A stretch of DNA of 64,000 nt from Straminergon stramineum. Its lineage: Eukaryota; Streptophyta; Bryopsida; Hypnales; Calliergonaceae. The DNA lies in assembly GCA_963920665.1 (NCBI GenBank), contig OY987263.1:30740547-30804546 (forward strand), written 5' to 3'. Position 1 is the stretch's first letter. Every line of letters starts with the position of its first letter. The notes below the pieces were generated by a model, which ran no database searches, was not told where the DNA came from, and saw nothing but the letters and a program-made list of their open reading frames with translations. The position numbers and the translations under genes were made by a program. This document shows, one piece after another, positions 61,902-64,000 of the stretch.

Positions 61902-64000
61902 AGAAACTCTTTTATATTGGTAGATAGAGCTACTAGCAAAAGATTTTAGATGTTGATCTATACAATATTTTAGAATAGTTTTTTCTAATTTTCATTTTCA
62001 TTTCAAGTCAATTACATTAAACTACAAATATCAACAAGTTTTTTTGCTTAGAACTAATTTTTGGTTACTTTCTTCTTGTTGATTAGAGAAAGATTGTTTC
62101 CATTTTCAATGAGCATTTCATTTAGGCTAAATGATGTTGAAATTTGACATCTTTTTTTTGGGGGGGGAGGGAGTTGGGTTGCTTCTTAAGTTGGGCAACA
62201 ATGATAAATGGTTGATTGGGCCGATTTAAGGTTCATGTTGTATGTGGAACACTTCAAGAGATACCTTCCTACCTTACATCACAAAAAGGAGGCAAACAAA
62301 AATGGGTGCAACTACCTTAATGAATATAGTTGGGTCTTCTTCAATGGAATCTAAGTATAGAAGACTAAATTTGTCACATTATTGATGGACCTAAAACCAC
62401 TCATTAGTTCATTTTAATTCAAGGTATGATTCAATTTCACTCATCATGAAAACTTCTCATAAGTAAGAGAACTTATTTGACGGAATAGTCCACACCATGG
62501 AATTTTAATAAAATATATGGTAATTTGCTTCTTTCTCACCTACCATTTTCCTTTTTAATAACTTAAGACCATAAAAAAAATTCCAACAAATTTGCCGTAT
62601 AGAATGGTCATTGTAATGTAGCCCGGTAAGTTAGTGATTGATAGAAAAGAAGCTTACAAGGAGCTTACTCAAAACTTGGGAATGAGGAATAGGCTGTTTG
62701 TTTTGTTTGTTATATTGAGATCTCCTAGATCGTGCATCTCGAATTGCATTCTTGGTACCGTCAAAAAGCTCTCTACTAGGAGGGGTGCTCAGGCTTTGTT
62801 TCTTGGCGTTTCAACCTAAGGTGTGAAAGTTATGGACTTTCAAAGTGTTTTTTTTATCAAAAAATTAGAACATCATTTAGTTTACTTTTCTTTGGTTGTG
62901 GCAATGGCACAAGTCACACTAGTGGGAATTAAATGCGCGTTTCTTACCATCACCCTAGGAAAAGCTTATGTTTGCTTAACCTAGGGTTGTTTTTTTAGTG
63001 AATTTTGATAAAAACAACGAAAATGCAAATTCTTTTATAGGGAATATTTGATAAAATGTTCTTCCTTTCTAGGTGGATGAAATTGCAAATGCTACCAAGT
63101 CTGGGATGGTGTTGTCTTACTTTGGACAAATGCACACTCTTTAGGAGGAATAAATAAACTTTCATCCATATATTGTGGGTTTCATCCATTTTTGTGGATA
63201 CAAAAAGCTTCATTACTCTAGTTAAGATTGTTTTGTACACTACCTAAGATAAATAAATAATAAAACTCTCTTAACCCCTAAACAATGGCTCTACTATGAT
63301 TGTGGAGTCAAACTTGAAAGTCCCTCACTCTATATCCTCCGTATCTTCACTATTTACAAGTGAAATTATTTGGTTTTACTTTTCAAGATGAAATTACAAG
63401 TCTAATATTTGTTTTAAGAGTTCCAAATTCCTTTGTGAAAATTTCAAATTACCATGAATTTTTGAAGAAAAAATGAAGAAAATTCATATCACATACAAAT
63501 CATGTCCAAAAAATCTAAAATGATTTTAACATATGGAAATTATAGTATAGAACATTGTAGTAAAAAGAAAATTTTTGTGTCACTCTATATTTAGAGACAT
63601 GGTCATAGATCCTCAACTTCAAACTTCAATGAAATGCTTATTTCGAAGAATATTCAGAATTTTCAAGTAGAATAGAACCTAAACTTCGGAAGCTTCATTT
63701 TGTGATTTTTCTTCAAAAGCAAAAGAAATCCTTTTGAATGTCAAACTCAAGTCTTAAAGGAAAAATCTCAAAGTATTGAAATACATTAGATAATGTTCTA
63801 TTTTTTTTTTATAAACCTGATCCAATATAAAATATAAAAACAAACAAAAATGTCTCGAACTGAACTCGATGATGTGGCTATAGCATCAATAAAGTTGCAC
63901 ACAAAAATTCGGATGAAAATCGTCCATTCTACAATATGCACCAAGATTAATTGACCACCCAAAAGACACAAAACATCTTTGATTGCCTCTTTCCTAAGTT
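61902..64000. other. AT-rich stretch to the window end
   Basis: No gene was recognised. GGATGAA/TTCATCC words shared with the 48.3 and 56.6 kb repeats occur at 63065-63200. TTAACCCCTAAACAATGGCT at 63271 looks like a left end of the TTAACCCC family whose right end would lie outside the window. Confidence 0.45.

Overview
This is nuclear DNA of a land plant. The evidence is spliced genes with GT..AG introns for a thylakoid lumen protein, a plant UDP-arabinopyranose mutase, SRP14 and a LysM-receptor-like pseudokinase, set in AT-rich intergenic DNA full of MITE-type repeats. The pattern looks more like a bryophyte or other seedless plant than a seed plant, but that is only an impression and I cannot name the species.

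Layout. 0.2-2.4 kb (+): 3' part of an ankyrin-repeat gene. 4.9-8.4 kb (-): a complete six-exon thylakoid lumen 15 kDa (TPM-domain) gene, with a short divergent coding-like exon 200 bp from its start. 8.9-14.7 kb: repeats and AT-rich DNA. 16.1-18.1 kb (-): a receptor-like pseudokinase followed by two decayed partial copies of its own 3' end. 19.8-34.2 kb: a gene-poor stretch holding several terminal-inverted-repeat elements, including two 645-bp copies of one MITE in opposite orientation. 34.3-37.6 kb (-): an unidentified multi-exon gene and then an SRP14 gene whose frame is intact except for one stop codon. 40.9-44.8 kb (+): a complete UDP-arabinopyranose mutase (RGP) gene. 46-50 kb: repeats and a tRNA-like relic. 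50.1-52.8 kb (-): a decayed hAT transposase. 54.4-57.9 kb: a 188-bp MITE and a complete but dead Tc1/mariner element with TA target duplications. 60.2-61.9 kb (+): a TKL-type protein kinase whose frame continues past its stop.

The genes do not form a functional unit; they are ordinary, separately transcribed plant genes. The most unusual structure is in the UDP-arabinopyranose mutase gene. Its leader intron, intron 1, intron 2 and 3' flank each hold a different local tandem repeat, while the exons are clean. Close behind are the SRP14 nonsense codon, the serial 3'-end duplications of the pseudokinase, and a dispersed repeat family with TTAACCCCTAAAGG-like ends and a 20-base internal block found identically in three places.

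Exon limits were set by hand from splice consensus, reading-frame continuity and remembered family features. No alignment or search was run.
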